Origin: Podocnemis expansa
Taxonomy: Eukaryota; Chordata; Testudines; Podocnemididae
Length of the DNA: 64,000 nt
Direction: 5' to 3'
Assembly: GCA_007922195.1 (NCBI GenBank)
Contig: ML681963.1
Span: 54,862,759-54,926,758, forward strand
Shown here: in pieces, positions 31,110 to 41,202 of the stretch
How the letters are laid out: each line of letters starts with the position of its first letter
Position numbering within the stretch: position 1 is the first letter of the stretch
Made by a program: the position numbers and the translations under genes
Notes under the pieces: generated by a model
Seen by the model: the letters and a program-made list of their open reading frames with translations, nothing else
Databases searched by the model: none
Told to the model about the DNA's origin: nothing

Positions 31110-31179
31110 CCCCATAGGGAAACTGACACCCAGGAAGGTGATGTGACTTGTCCAAGGTCCCAGAGCAAGCCAGTAGCAG
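31110..31179 (-). mobile_element. MIR-like SINE, left part (split by hAT)
   Basis: GGGAAACTGACACCCAGGAA, then ACTTGTCCAAGGTCCCAGAG and CAAGCCAGTAGCAG: the minus-strand core of MIR. It resumes at 32015 (TGAGAGCCCAGCAGTCCTG) after the hAT insertion, so the SINE is the older element. Confidence 0.72.
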
Positions 31180-32006
31180 CAGGGGTTAAAGTATACTTTG
31201 GCAGACCCAGAAACCCCCCTCAATTTCTGGGCCCCCTTCACACAGGTCCAAGCCCCCTTCCTACAGGTCCAGGTCCCCTTCACACACTGTTGCTACTGCA
31301 CCCCCAAATGTCTGTCCCCCACTCCAGCTACTGCCCCACAAATGCCTGCCCCCCAGCCCAGCTACTGGCCCACAAATGCCTGCCCCCAGCTACTGCCTCC
31401 ACACCAGCTACTGCCCCCAAAACACGTGCCCCCATCAGATACCTCCTTCTCCATGTCTTCCTTGCACCAATCCCCATTCCTAAGCTCCCTGCTACCATGT
31501 TTGCACTCCAGCCCTCCTAACCCCCCACCCTCCAGCTCCCCCACCATCACTCTACCCATTTCAGACCCCCAACTCCCTCCACACCTCCCCAACCCACCAT
31601 CCTGACCCCTTATTTCCAACCCCCAATGCTTTCCCCACTGGCTGGCTGCCTGTCCCCAACCCCCTTACCTGTGTTACCGCCTTGGCCAAGGAGCCAGACT
31701 GGGGTCAGGGAAGCTGCAGTGCCAGCAAGAGGGGCACGGGGTGAAGACTGGGTCTGGACTGCACGCACCTTCTGGGTTGAGCAGGAAGGGGCAGGGCCAA
31801 CACAGATGCCAGGAAAGTGGGGGAGGGATGGCTGGGCTCGCCCCAGCCCACAGCCCCTTCCCCCAGCTGGCCCTGGGGAAAATGCACTGGAATGCTGCTT
31901 TCTGGTGTGTTCTTTCTATTTTTAGGGGGTCCTGGAACTCTGTTCCCTTAAAAATAGGGGCCCAAGAACAGCAGTCCGAGGCGTTTCCCCCTTACTTTAA
32001 CCCTTG
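31180..32006. mobile_element. hAT-type DNA transposon, non-autonomous, 827 bp
   Basis: Ends CAGGGGTTAAAGTA and TACTTTAACCCTTG are inverted repeats (13 of 14), bracketed by AGTAGCAG (31172-31179) and AGCAGCAG (32007-32014), 7 of 8. It sits in a MIR-like SINE. The left half is strongly C-rich with repeated CAGCTACTGCCC(C)-type units. The Pro/Ser/Thr-rich frames at 31083-31605 reflect this composition and show no transposase motif. Confidence 0.8.
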
Positions 32007-32060
32007 AGCAGCAGTGGTGAGATGAGAGCCCAGCAGTCCTGTTTTCCAGAGGTGGACCAT
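32007..32060 (-). mobile_element. MIR-like SINE, right part
   Basis: Continuation of the SINE interrupted at 31179: GAGAGCCCAGCAGTCCTG, matching the CCAGGAGTCCTGACTC position of MIR-type elements. Confidence 0.6.
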
Positions 32061-32097
32061 CCCAGGGGAATTGGTGACACTGGCAAGAACAAAGTCC

Positions 32098-32215
32098 AAA
32101 TCCTGCATCCTAGCTCAGCTCTGCCACTGGCTGCAGAGTGACTTAGGGTGAATCATGTCTGCCATGGTGTGCTTCAGTTTCCCCATCTAAAAATTGTCAG
32201 GTGAGCTATCTACCC
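32098..32215 (+). mobile_element. MIR/CORE-SINE-like fragment
   Basis: CAGCTCTGCCACTGGCTGCA, then GTGCTTCAGTTTCCCCATCT, the conserved MIR core. Confidence 0.7.
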
Positions 32216-32355
32216 TCCCAGGTCCTGCCACCCTTAATCTGAAGTAGCTGAGTAAAGAAGCTAGACCTGAGTGAAAGGAATTCTCTCCCAGGCTTCTCCA
32301 GTATAGCAGCGCTGTATATAGGTAGCACTAAACTTGCAGTTGCCCTGTCCTAGAG

Positions 32356-32532
32356 CAGTGGTTTTCAAACTTTTCAGAGCCAGTTGAAAAAAACTCATTT
32401 ATGCCCATGACCCAACAATTGCATCTTTCAGCAATGCATTCCTGTCATTCGGTGGCAGAAGCAGGGGATGCCGTGACCCAGTACCTGAGGGTCTGCAATA
32501 CTGGGTCCTGACCCATAGTTTGAAAACCACTA
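32356..32532. mobile_element. hAT MITE, 177 bp (family A)
   Basis: Ends CAGTGGTTTTCAAAC and GTTTGAAAACCACTA, flanked by TCCTAGAG (32348-32355) and TCCTAAGG (32533-32540), 7 of 8. The interior contains CCATGACCCAACAATT and CAGCAATGCATTCC, also present inverted at 34544. Confidence 0.88.
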
Positions 32533-32540
32533 TCCTAAGG

Positions 32541-33308
32541 GTGCGGTGGCTGGCAGATCTTCAGAGCAACCCCCTACCACTCTCTTGGCTTGTCCCAGCA
32601 CTGTCATCCAAACCCAGCTAGTCTATGTGGCAAACAGGGAAAGTGGGTGTTTAAAACCCTGTCCAATGAGCTACCTCAGTTCTTCTGTATGCGGGGTCCT
32701 GAAAAGGGGAGACAGGAGTCTTGCAAAAACCTTGGAAATTGCTCTAGGAAACTTGTCCACATCCCTTCTTGGGTAATGATGTCCCTGCATGTCCACTTTA
32801 GGGCTGGCCAGGCATAACATTCTGAGAACAACTTTCAGCCCTAGAAGTGCTTTACACCAGTCTCCCTAGAGCAGCGCTGAAATGCATTTGCTTCTGGGGT
32901 GGAGAAGAGCAAGCAACTAGCACAACAACCGGAGAGCAAGTTCTAGTCAAGAACAAAACTCTACTTTCTAAATAAGGTCAGAGGTCTTTAATGTCCAAAA
33001 CAACAGTGGGTTTTAAGGACTTGTTGGAAAGATTCCTATGTGGTAAATATCAGTGTGCTCAGGACTGTGATGACTTTAGGTGCATTTTCTTAGACCAATG
33101 TTTCTAGGACTGATGGGTGCTACAAACATCTTGAAAGCAGCAATGACCAGTGCAGCGGTACATGAAGCTAAGCAATAAATTGACCAAACTATTCTGAACT
33201 TCCAAGTTTCAGGTTGGCTTTTATTTCACCTCACCTGATTTTCACCCACAGAATTAATGCATCATTGTAAATAGAATGCCAATCAGACTGGTGCGGGGAA
33301 GGGGGTCT
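32541..33308. other. Unassigned non-genic DNA
   Basis: No recognisable gene, RNA or repeat. Confidence 0.45.
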
Positions 33309-33316
33309 CCCTGGAC

Positions 33317-33526
33317 CAGGGGTCTCAAACACACAGCCCACAGGCCCCATGTGGCCCCTAAGGGTATTTCCTGTGGCCCTCAATGACACTGTTGTTACCA
33401 ATATTTGCAATATAGTTGTATGAAAAGGTTTCTGTGGTGCAGCCCTCGGGATAATGTACTAGTCCTTATGTGGCCCTCTACTAGTCCTCATGTGGCCCTC
33501 ATGATGATTTGAGTTTGAGACACCTG
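33317..33526. mobile_element. hAT MITE, 210 bp (family B)
   Basis: Ends CAGGGGTCTCAAAC and GTTTGAGACACCTG, with a perfect 8-bp duplication CCCTGGAC at 33309-33316 and 33527-33534. It contains a copy-specific tandem duplication of CTAGTCCTTATGTGGCCCTC (about 33458-33500) absent from the related copy at 41007. Confidence 0.92.
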
Positions 33527-33534
33527 CCCTGGAC

Positions 33535-34535
33535 TATGTTAGGAGCCCAGTTAAGAGTGCAGTGCACTGGTAACATATCATGCAACTCTCTCATCTCCCA
33601 TTAAAGCCACTGATGTGAGACAAGGTTAAAAACTGCTGGGAAGCGTGCTGAGGATTTAAGTCATTGCAGCTGTGCAATTTAGCAGCTTATTAAGTGGGTG
33701 GGAACAAGATTGAGCATAAAGAGGAGGTGCAGGAGCACTCTCAGGCTTTTGCTAGTGAAGCAGTGGTGCAAATGCTGAGGTTTGCAATAAAACAAGTTGA
33801 GCTGTTCTCTGCTGCAGGCTTTGTTAGGCAAGGGAGCTGCTCAACAGTAGCTTTGAGGCTGGGGAGGAAGCAACTTGCTTTCAGCTGAAGAAAGCAGTTT
33901 CTTATAGCGTCTCCCTCTGCTGAAGAAGAGTTTTACTCAGCAATGCCAGGAGACGTTTAAACTCTCACTTGTGCCTTGAGGTGTAGGGGTATTGTGGCAG
34001 CTTGGTAGCTTTGGGGCTGGGAGGAGATAAACCTTTACAGTCTAATCTGCCAGGGAAGGAGGAGGTGTGGAGACAAGGGAGCACTATGTAAGTGTTACCT
34101 GTGAGGGAAGAAAGAGACAGAGTTGAAGTGATCCATGTTGTTAACTCCACATGGTACAAAATCATGTGAGGCATCAAAATAAGTGATTGTCTTAAGAATC
34201 ATGAGTTTGTTAATGAGATTTGTATTGGTAGTCTGGTTTCTGAGCCTTTTTGGGTCTCACTTTTCTCTACACCCATGAGGGCTATGAATGTTTAAAGTGG
34301 GGGGTCTGGTATAGTCACAGGACTCAAGACACTGGCAGGTCTAAGAAAACACCCAAGACCTGGGAATGCACAATAACAAAGCAAGAGCTAGCCATACCAT
34401 GGAATTAACCAGCTCTTTAGAGTCTAAGACAAGAGCCCTTTCCTTTAAAAATGGCACTTTGTTGGACAGGAACCCCAATGCCCTAGGTTAGAGATTTTAC
34501 TCCTAGCCAGCTCAGTGCGCCTACTGCTGGTGTGG
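33535..34535. other. Unassigned non-genic DNA
   Basis: About 1 kb between two hAT MITEs with no supported feature. Confidence 0.45.
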
Positions 34536-34543
34536 TCACTAGC

Positions 34544-34734
34544 CAGTGATTTTCAAATCATGGGTTAGAACCCAGGAGTGGGTTGCAGACCCTCACGCAC
34601 TGGGTTGTGGCACCCCCTGCTGCCACTGCCAAAAGACTGGAATGCATTGCTCAAAGATTTAATTGTTGGGTCATGGACAAATGATTTTTTTTTTTTCCAA
34701 CTGAGTCTTGAGGAAAAAGATTTGAAGATCACTG
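34544..34734. mobile_element. hAT MITE (family A, inverted copy)
   Basis: Ends CAGTGATTTTCAAAT and ATTTGAAGATCACTG. The interior, reverse-complemented, matches the copy at 32356 over CCATGACCCAACAATT and AGCAATGCATTCC. Flanking octamers are degraded (CACTAG versus CTCTAG core). Confidence 0.8.
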
Positions 34735-34744
34735 CTCTAGGCAG

Positions 34745-36310
34745 CTTCCACTTTCTCACCAGCCTGTGTTCCCAAATCAGTAGTGGACTCACACACACAA
34801 CACACTTTGACACCTTGCAGCCTGCCAAACCCAGCTCTGACTTGTCAGCATACTGGATCTAGGCCTGCATTTATACATACAGTGGCTTCTGTTAGCTTCA
34901 GACTGAACTTTCTAATGAGGGGGACAGCAGGATAAAACCTGACCCCCAGCAAAATCCAGGAACTCAAAAAGCCCCTGCTACTTCCCCCAGCTTTGAAATC
35001 TGAAACAGACCAGTGGAGAACAAACCTTAAGCCTGGCGCTCTGTCTGTTTCCTTTATTAATAAACTTTGAAGGGCTCCCTTCTGTTCTTAATGAGATTAG
35101 TGTTATTTTCATGCATTGCTGCAGGGCAAAGGACTGAAAAAGTGGCTGATCTGTAAACGAAAGGGTGCTAATCTGCAGAGGGTGGGTCTCCCCCATCCCC
35201 ATAGCCCCAAGGCATCAGGGTTTGGCCAAAAGTAATCAATTAAAAGAGGAGATTAGAAGTGCCTTGGTCACTTATTATATTGAGGTCACTCTACACACTT
35301 CTGAAAACAAACAGCCAGAAGGTTGCTGTGAGAATAATGGGGCAGTTGAGGATAGAGGGGGATGACTGTTCATTAGGAGGGGGATTCCAGATTTGACATG
35401 TAAACTCAGAAAAAGAATCTTAATCACATATCCTTTGTTTACATTTTGAACCAAATGAGGAGGTGGGGAAAGAAATCTGCCGCTGATGCATTAATAAACA
35501 AAATTTGGTTAGCAGGTTGATCTGGGAGCAGATTTAAAATATAACTTTAGTGGGGTATTTTAGTTTATTGCAAGTTTTTCAGTTTGGCTACCAATCTGGG
35601 AGCTAAGGAACTATCCTAATGACTAAACACAATCTTGCTTTTGGTGTTTTTATAACAACAGAAAGGGTAGTTGTGGCTCTGGTTGTGTACAGAGAAACAC
35701 AGAGCCTTTCTCTGAACATCTGGGTCTGGAATAGTGTGCTCAGATCTGGACACTTTTCCCCCCAGAAGGAAACTGACATGTTCTGTGGGGAGTTGTGAGA
35801 AGAGCCATAGATGTGAGCAGGAAGCCTCTGTCATAGACCACCCACACATTCTGTTTCAGGCAGCCTAAAAGCAAATCAGGTGACCTTGAAATGAGTTGGT
35901 TGTGAAATGCACCCAGGATGTCTAGCCCCTAGCCCCTTTTAACTAAAAAACAATGTTATGTTTCTTATAGTTTGCAGCTCTTGTCCTCACTGGTGGCCAT
36001 GGATGTGTTTTCTGCAGGGGCATTGCTGGTGCTAGGCTTACAGGGCTCAAGCCCCAAGTCCCAGCGCCCAAGCCCTGGGTCTGCTGCCGGGCTACCCTCA
36101 GTGGCAGTGCGAGCCCTGAGTCCCAGTGCGCCAAGCCCCGGATCTTTTCTCAGGCCAGCAGTACTTCTGGTTTTCTGATGCTTTCTCCACACCCCCAATA
36201 TAAGTGTCTAAATTGGAGGGACCAGGCTTCACCTCTCGCTATTCTCTCCTTTTGCTAATGGGGAATTCAGGCTCCATGGTCCATTCGCTGGGTAGCCTCT
36301 CTGCTCAGGC
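34745..36310. other. Unassigned non-genic DNA
   Basis: Contains a GC-rich island at about 36030-36150 with alternating CCCAGCGCC/GCCAAGCCC units, possibly part of an unclassified GC-rich MITE. No gene supported. Confidence 0.4.
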
Positions 36311-36316
36311 AACAAG

Positions 36317-36651
36317 TCCTTATTTCGAAATAAGTTAATTCGAATTAACAGTTTGTTAATTCGAATTAAGGGAAAGCCTGCTTTTGAAATAGCTGTTGTT
36401 TCAAAATGGTTATTTCAAAACAAGGCCGTTTGGACATGTTGTTTCAAAACAGTTGTTTCAAAACAATGGTGTTTCGAAACAATGTGCTATTTCGATTAGA
36501 TGCCAGGTTTAATGGTTTTGAAATAATGGACATTATTTTGAAACAGTGGGTCCCGATGTTTCAAAATAACGGTGCATCGTTTCAACATGCTGCTTCTTAT
36601 TTCGAAACAGCCTCTGTTGTTTTGAAATAAGAAGCCTGTGTGGACATACCC
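36317..36651. mobile_element. Palindromic MITE of TTTCGAAA/TTCGAATTAA units, left end truncated
   Basis: The right end GTGTGGACATACCC matches the complement of the 58314 element end (GG[C/G]TATGTCCACAC). The left end starts directly in TCCTTATTTCGAAATAAG, with about 20 terminal bases missing. The body mixes TTTCGAAA and AATTCGAATTAA units and GTTTCAAAAC variants. Confidence 0.75.
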
Positions 36652-36654
36652 GTA

Positions 36655-38750
36655 GGGATTGAGTTGGGTTCAAACTGGTAACCTGGAGAAAACTACAGCA
36701 GATTTGTTGTTAGGAAAATAAAGATGCTGGAAGTTTTCCTAAGGCAGGAAAGGCAACATGGACTCCTGCTTGCAATATCCAGCCATGTTCCCAATATGTC
36801 CTAAGCATCTGCAGCATCTAGCAAGGAAGAGGCAATTCCCTGTCTGTAAGATCTTACATTCAGGAAAAGTTCCTATACGTTCAATCTAATTTTTCTTCTG
36901 ATTAGTCTCCTACCTCTTTTATTAGCTACACACTCTTCTTAGACTTCCTTCATATTCTGAACCACTTAAATACATCAAATACAGATTATTAAACTTTGAA
37001 ATTGAAGGATAAATTTTCCAAGTGTACCAAAGCACACACAGACAGCACAAAACAGACCTTGCTTGTTTGTTTGATTTTTTTTTTTTTTTAAGGTTTCATC
37101 TACAAGACACACACACATTTTGGACTTTGCTCTCCTTGCCCCTTGCCTTCTTTGCCCATCACAGGATAATAATGGTCACCCTCTGGTACATGAAGACCAC
37201 TCTGTAGCCTAGCAGAGCCACTCAGCATTGCAAACCTGCTACTTTAAAAACTCAGAAGGCAGATCCCCCAAGAAGGGCAAGAGGTCCTTCCAGCCCTATG
37301 ATTTGACTGATTGATTGATTGATTGATTGACTGATTTAAACTCACAAGAGAATAATCATAAGAATAAATACTGGGGTATTTTTATTCACCCCCATTTTTT
37401 AGCCTCGAGGCATCATATTGATCAGCTTTTCTCAGCAGCCCAGAGGGCTAGAACTTTGTAGCTACCCACATAATCATGGGACTCCAGGAGCTGAGAGTTT
37501 AAGAGAAGCACCAAATGCTGCAAGAGTTAACAACACTGCTCACATTCAAGGATAAAGCTTATGATTCAGCCATTCCTGTCCTCTTACTGCTCCTGCCTGT
37601 TTGTCTGCCCATCCATCCATGTATGAATCCCCCTTAAGTCATTTTAGCACCAGGCAAAGGCACCATCACCACTGTTGCTGCAGGGAACAATCCAGCACAA
37701 GGGTACATGATCTATAGATTTCTTACTTCTGCATTCTCTTCAGCATTGCAGGTAAGGGCTGTCTTCAGAGCCACCCCTCTTTCAGCCATAGCTGCTCAGA
37801 ACTTCATGCAGTTGGGTCTGTGCCAGTGAGCGATCAGCCATGCCTCATTCTCCACTAATTTCACAAAGACACTGTACCCACTGCATGACCTATGTATGAT
37901 GAAGTGGGAAACCTCTCTTGGGCTAGTTTGGGATGTCATAGGTAATACCATGATTTTTCTTCTTTTCTGTTCCCTGTATACTGGTGATGGGACCCAGGTG
38001 CGTGATTATTATATGGACCATAGAGGGTGGAGGGGCTTTTAGGCAGACCTTCCCTGGCTCCTCCTTAGCTCCCCCCCCCACCTGTCACACAGGTTTTGAC
38101 CAGTTTAGACCAAGGGGTGATGCTCCCTAGCCTGAGAAGAGAAACAAAGGACGAAGAGGAGAGGAAGGGGTCAGGGAGCGGGGCCTAAAGGGAAGGGTCC
38201 CTAGGGTATGAATCTGCTCATGCTGGGGGTTCACTACTACACCTCCTGGATAATCTGTTAGCCAACCATCCTCACTGTGTGGACTTGATTGCTAATAAGC
38301 CCTTTGACTACCACACTGGCTGAGAGTCACTCCTGACTGGGGCTGCCCGGGACCCTTCTGGAGGGAGGACCCCACAAAGGAATCCAGACAGGCAGGGGAT
38401 GGACCCTTTGAGGCTGGATTTGGGAGCTGGCTACACAGTAGTGTGGAGACCTGGGCTGGACTGGAAAGACTCCACTATAACAGAGTTTGGATTAGCTGTG
38501 AGCAGAGGGGACCCCGGAGTGATTTCTCTGTGGCTCCGTCACACCACGTGCCTTCCTTCTCTCCTGTGGCATCACTCATCATGCTTGAATATCTTGATTG
38601 GCAACATTGGCTTGAGGCCGTCCTGGGTATGCAGGGAAGAGGACAGTACTATGTACCAAAGCAACTGAAAGGGGCAAGCAACAAGCCTTGTGGTGGCTTG
38701 CGGAAGCTCAATTCTACTGAGAGGATGCAGTGAACAAACTGTATCTAATG
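36655..38750. other. Unassigned non-genic DNA with (ATTG)n
   Basis: An (ATTG)n run lies at about 37306-37330 and a poly(T) tract near 37076-37090. No gene or transposon end supported. Confidence 0.45.
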
Positions 38751-38754
38751 ATGA

Positions 38755-38885
38755 ATGTGGAGAAGGCAGTGGACTGGGACTTGGGAGACTCGGCTTTAAT
38801 TCCCAGGTCTGCTCCAGATTCCTCGAGTGACCCAGGATGAGTCACTGAATCTCTCTGGGTCTTCTAGGAGTCAGGTGGGCCATGT
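38755..38885 (+). mobile_element. MIR/CORE-SINE-like element
   Basis: GGCAGTGGACTGGGACTTGG, then TTCCCAGGTCTGCTCCAG and GAGTCACTGAATCTCTCTGG preserve MIR head-to-core order. Confidence 0.72.
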
Positions 38886-39409
38886 CACCCACACCAAAGG
38901 TGCCACCAGGGCATATATTTCTTTCAGCTTGTAATGCTAAACTTTGGCTTCAATCTCCCCTTTCTTCTGCTTCCTAGTTGAAAGGCTTCCTCCCATCACT
39001 GTTTTCATGTGTGAACAGGGCTGTCAATGTGTTTGCTTCTCAAGCCCATTTATTAGCTTTGCAACGGTGGGGTGCAAAACAATTAACAGCCCCCACCGTC
39101 TGCCGTGCACTGAAATTTGGTGCAGCTTCTTATTGTGGGAGATACAGAAGAAGAAACTGCTGTGAAAATGCTTTAACTTAAGATCAACTTTAAACAAAGG
39201 AGAGACACAATTTTGTGTTTTTGCCAATGAGGAAATTGGTATTCTTCTTTTGAGGGTTTTGATGGCAGCGTGACACCAGTCTGTAGGAGAGGGTGCTCTG
39301 GGCAAACCCCAAATTCCAAAGGGGGGTATGTTTCCTGAAATTCACCCTATATCAGAGATTTCAACACTCAGTCTGCCCCAATAGAAGTTATATTGTTTCA
39401 AGGGATGGC

Positions 39410-39665
39410 AGAGGAAGGTCCTATAATTATGGCTCTGGCCTGGTTCTAATCCCAGATCTGCCACAGACTTGGCATTGGGCAAGTCACTGAATTGATCTGT
39501 GATCCTTTTGGAAAATAGGGCTAACGACACCACCATGTTCTCTCTGGCCTGTTTACATTGTAAGCTTTATAGGGCAGAGGCTGTCTCTTCCTATGTGTCT
39601 GTACAGCACCTAGTGAAGGGGGCCCTGATCTTAGCTGGGGACTTTAAGTGCTGCTCCAAATATTA
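39410..39665 (+). mobile_element. MIR-type SINE with extended tail
   Basis: CTGGTTCTAATCCCAGATCT, then GCAAGTCACTGAATTGATCT, ACATTGTAAGCTTTATAGGG and TGTACAGCACCTAGTGAAGG, ending in GGGGACTTTAAGTGCTGC. The full order including the 3' tail is retained. Confidence 0.78.
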
Positions 39666-39669
39666 ATGC

Positions 39670-40995
39670 TCAGTTGTGAGAGAACCTGATCTCAGCTGGG
39701 TTATGAACTCTGTTGTTTGGGTGTTCAGGCCAACATCATGTAGCTGTCCTGACTCTGCAGGACACGCCACAACCTCAAGACTGCTTTTATGCTGGGATTG
39801 GCATATCCCATTTCTGATGTGGATGCAATATTCCCTTTCCAGCAGATTCTTGTGTGGTGATATTTTGCCATTTGAGCTTCCAACACTGTCCAGAAGCCAG
39901 AAGCACAGATCCAGCAGCCTACAAGAAAAACAATGATGAGTGCTGCACTTTTCCAAACCTCAGAAAAGGGTTGATTTTTATCACATTTGAGCCCAGTCAC
40001 CTTGTGGGCCTTAGCAGTGGCAGCCTGGGAACCCTTAAAATGTGTGAAATTCAGAATAGATTTAGCAGCTACTCCCTGCAATTAATATTTTACTGATTTT
40101 TGTGGCTCCAAAAGGAATAAAGGGTTTTATGTAGCAAAAGCAAATAAATTGAGACGGATCTTAGGATCACCAGATAGCCACACAACACTGCCAAGAAACT
40201 GAGGCATCTCCAGTTATGGGAATAATGAGGCTTAATGCTTTATGGGATTCATCCTCCATTAATAAAGGTTTTGCTGCTGACTTCAATGGTAGCAAAGTCA
40301 GATCCTAAACGTTAACTTAGTCTCTCTGCCCCCACGTGAGGAAGGTGAATGGGAGGATCAGTTTAATGGAAGTATGAAGAATAAAGGTAATATTATTATT
40401 ATTATTATTATTTTATTATTTACTAAATGTGTTAGGGTGGTGCTCAAAGATCCCGGTAGGGATTGTCTGTATATTTGTGCATTGTGTGTGTACAAATGTC
40501 ATAATGGATGCGTATTCTGTTCCCTGTATATGCTCTGCGTGCATATAGAAGTGCACCTAACCATATATGGTAAATGCCCTTGACATAACTTAATAGGTAT
40601 ATCCCAATCCATACTCTTAGTTCTGCAATGCTATTTAATACAACTCACCACCAGTAAGCCAGGTAACATACAAACTCCAATTCCACTCTGTATCCAAGAA
40701 TGTCAAACGGACTTTGCAGATTTCATCTGCATTTCCTAACTTTATTCACAATAAGGGGGTACCCTTCCTTCTGTGATGGGTATGAGTTTTGGCTACATTG
40801 TTTAGGTGTACTGTTTCGTTTTGCTGCTCCCTGTTTTATGTGTAGTCTTTTCCATGCAGCACTTAAGTGCCCTTTCCATACATGTCCTGGGATGGGTGCC
40901 AGTGAAGAACAGCAAAAGGGTTAGAAATGCACTCAGTGAATCTTCTAGGCTAGGGCAAGTCCTGAAATGAGACCCAAAGCTCTTTCTCCATTCAT
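39670..40995. other. Unassigned non-genic DNA with (ATT)n
   Basis: An (ATT)n microsatellite lies at about 40392-40412. No exon or element end recognised. Confidence 0.45.
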
Positions 40996-41006
40996 TCAAT
41001 GTAGGG

Positions 41007-41194
41007 TAGGGGTCTCAAACTCAAATCACCATGAGGGCTGCACGAGGACAAATACATTAGCCTAAGGGCTGCACCTTTGAAATCTTTTCCTACAATGATA
41101 TTGCAAATATTAGTAACAATTGTGTCATTGTAGGCCACAGGAAATAGTTTTAGGGGCCACATGCAGCTCACGGGCCACATGTTTGAGACCCCTG
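41007..41194. mobile_element. hAT MITE (family B, inverted copy)
   Basis: Ends TAGGGGTCTCAAAC and GTTTGAGACCCCTG, flanked by ATGTAGGG (40999-41006) and TTGTAGGG (41195-41202), 7 of 8. Reverse-complemented it matches 33317-33526 over TTTGCAATAT and TGTGGCCCCTAA-like stretches. Confidence 0.9.
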
Positions 41195-41202
41195 TTGTAG
41201 GG

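Noticed and set aside
31083..31619. Pro/Ser/Thr-rich frames as a mucin-like or collagen-like gene
   Set aside because: Composition of a C-rich hAT interior with terminal repeats and an 8-bp duplication; the opposite strand gives equally long Gly-rich frames.
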